DNA of 6,777 bases, taken from CADCTB01 sp038214685. Lineage in GTDB: Bacteria; Actinomycetota; Acidimicrobiia; Acidimicrobiales; AC-14. A model generated the notes under the pieces. The model did no database searches. It worked only from the letters and a program-made list of their open reading frames with translations, and was not told the origin of the DNA. The stretch covers positions 1-6,777 of the forward strand of contig JBBQRO010000181.1 of NCBI GenBank assembly GCA_038214685.1. Reading direction: 5' to 3'. Below are positions 6,180 through 6,777 of the stretch, in pieces; the stretch's first letter is position 1; every line of letters starts with the position of its first letter. The translations under genes and the position numbers were made by a program.

Positions 6180-6777
6180 TGACCGCCATCCTCGTCGAGC
6201 TGATCCCGATCGTGGGTGCCCGCCAGGCGTGCCAGCTGACCGGCCGCAGCCGGGCCTCGCACTACCGCCACGCCAAGGGCCCCGTGCACGGCCCGCCGGC
6301 ACCCCGGCCGGCGCCGGCCAACAAACTCACCGACGATGAGGTCAACGCCCTCTTGGCGGTGATGAACAGCCCAGAGTTCGTGGACCTCGCTCCCGCCCAG
6401 ATCTGGGCCATCCTGCTGGACAACGCCACCTACCTGGCCTCGATCTCGACCATGTACCGGCTGCTGCGATCCCGGGACATGCTGCGCGAACGGCGACGGC
6501 AGGCCACCTACCCGGCCCGGGTCCGTCCCGAGCTGGTGGCCCGTGAACCGAACCGGGTGTGGTCGTGGGACATCAGCAAGCTGCGGGGCCCGACCAAGGG
6601 CGTCTACTACGACCTGTACGTCATCATCGACATCTTCAGCCGCTACGTGGTCGGCTGGATGGTCGCCCCCACCGAGACCGCCGAACTGGCCAAGTCGTTC
6701 ATCAAGGGGGCCATCAAGGCTCAGGGCATCAACGGCGAAGTGCTCACCATCCACGCCGACCGGGGCACGTCCATGAC
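6179..6777 (+). CDS. IS3-family transposase OrfB, DDE integrase domain (partial, 3' end outside window)
   Basis: The frame starts at ATG 6179, overlapping the orfA stop as TGATG, and is open to the right edge (199 residues). OrfB carries the catalytic RNase H-like fold that cuts and joins DNA at the ends of the element. An N-terminal helical region (about 1-120) contains GARQACQLTGRSRASHYRHA, a helix-turn-helix-like stretch. The catalytic core begins with NRVWSWDISKLRG, whose Asp131 is the first catalytic residue. It continues with YVIIDIFSRYVVGWMVA and TIHADRGTSM, whose Asp194 is the second. The catalytic Glu lies beyond the window. OrfB proteins usually have about 270-300 residues, so some 80-100 are missing. 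No internal stop or frameshift is seen, so the element may be active. Confidence 0.93.
   Translation, partial: MTAILVELIPIVGARQACQLTGRSRASHYRHAKGPVHGPPAPRPAPANKLTDDEVNALLAVMNSPEFVDLAPAQIWAILLDNATYLASISTMYRLLRSRDMLRERRRQATYPARVRPELVAREPNRVWSWDISKLRGPTKGVYYDLYVIIDIFSRYVVGWMVAPTETAELAKSFIKGAIKAQGINGEVLTIHADRGTSM

Larger units (their letters stand above)
5677..6777 (+). mobile_element. IS3-family insertion sequence, left part (right end outside window)
   Basis: The orfA/orfB pair below defines an IS3-family element. The left end must lie between the RCC1 remnant and orfA. The sequence from 5677 (TGTCAGGCTGATTTG) starts with TG as IS3 ends do and follows the last RCC1-linker-like codons. A second TG start at 5661 is possible. 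The exact boundary, the inverted repeat partner and the target duplication cannot be fixed, because the right end is not in the window. Confidence 0.7.

Noticed and set aside
5745..6189. Extension of the minus-strand RCC1 frame to an ATG at 6189
   Set aside because: The part beyond about 5680 is antisense to the well-supported orfA and is not RCC1-like. The frame is open only by composition.

Overview
The window is GC-rich (C or G at most third codon positions) and looks like an accessory region of an actinomycete-type chromosome. The organism cannot be named more closely. The evidence is composition, TANNNT-like promoter context, and protein families common in high-GC Gram-positives.

Left half (1-3802, minus strand): a two-gene operon. 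The promoter-proximal gene (3802 to 2414) is a cytoplasmic LCAT/PGAP1-like alpha/beta hydrolase with a visible Ser-Asp-His triad and a C-terminal beta-sandwich-like tail. Its stop overlaps the next start as TGATG. The second gene (2414 to the left edge, open) encodes at least 804 residues: a transglutaminase-like Cys-His-Asp domain, a STAND-type P-loop NTPase, and tetratricopeptide repeats that are nearly identical at DNA level. A lipase-fold enzyme coupled to a STAND/TPR sensor is the layout of NTP-dependent biological conflict (defence or self-killing) systems. This is the most interesting content of the window, and the function is inferred.

Middle (3803-5240): sparse and eroded. It holds the upstream region of the operon, a plus-strand relic of a TPR protein (about 4171-4284), several small palindromes, a minus-strand gene for a protein with two excisionase/MerR-like helix-turn-helix units (4932 to 4450) followed by an 8-bp hairpin, and a possible 48-residue ORF (5182 to 5036).

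Right part (5239-6777): a fragment of an RCC1-repeat (beta-propeller) gene cut at its C-terminal side near 5257. Its N-terminal side abuts the left end of an IS3-family insertion sequence. The element carries orfA (5745-6179) and the 5' part of orfB (from 6179, running off the window). It has both a TGATG overlap and an upstream GGGAAAA slippery heptamer that could make an OrfAB fusion. The mix of relics, an IS and a possible conflict operon suggests a recombination-prone island.
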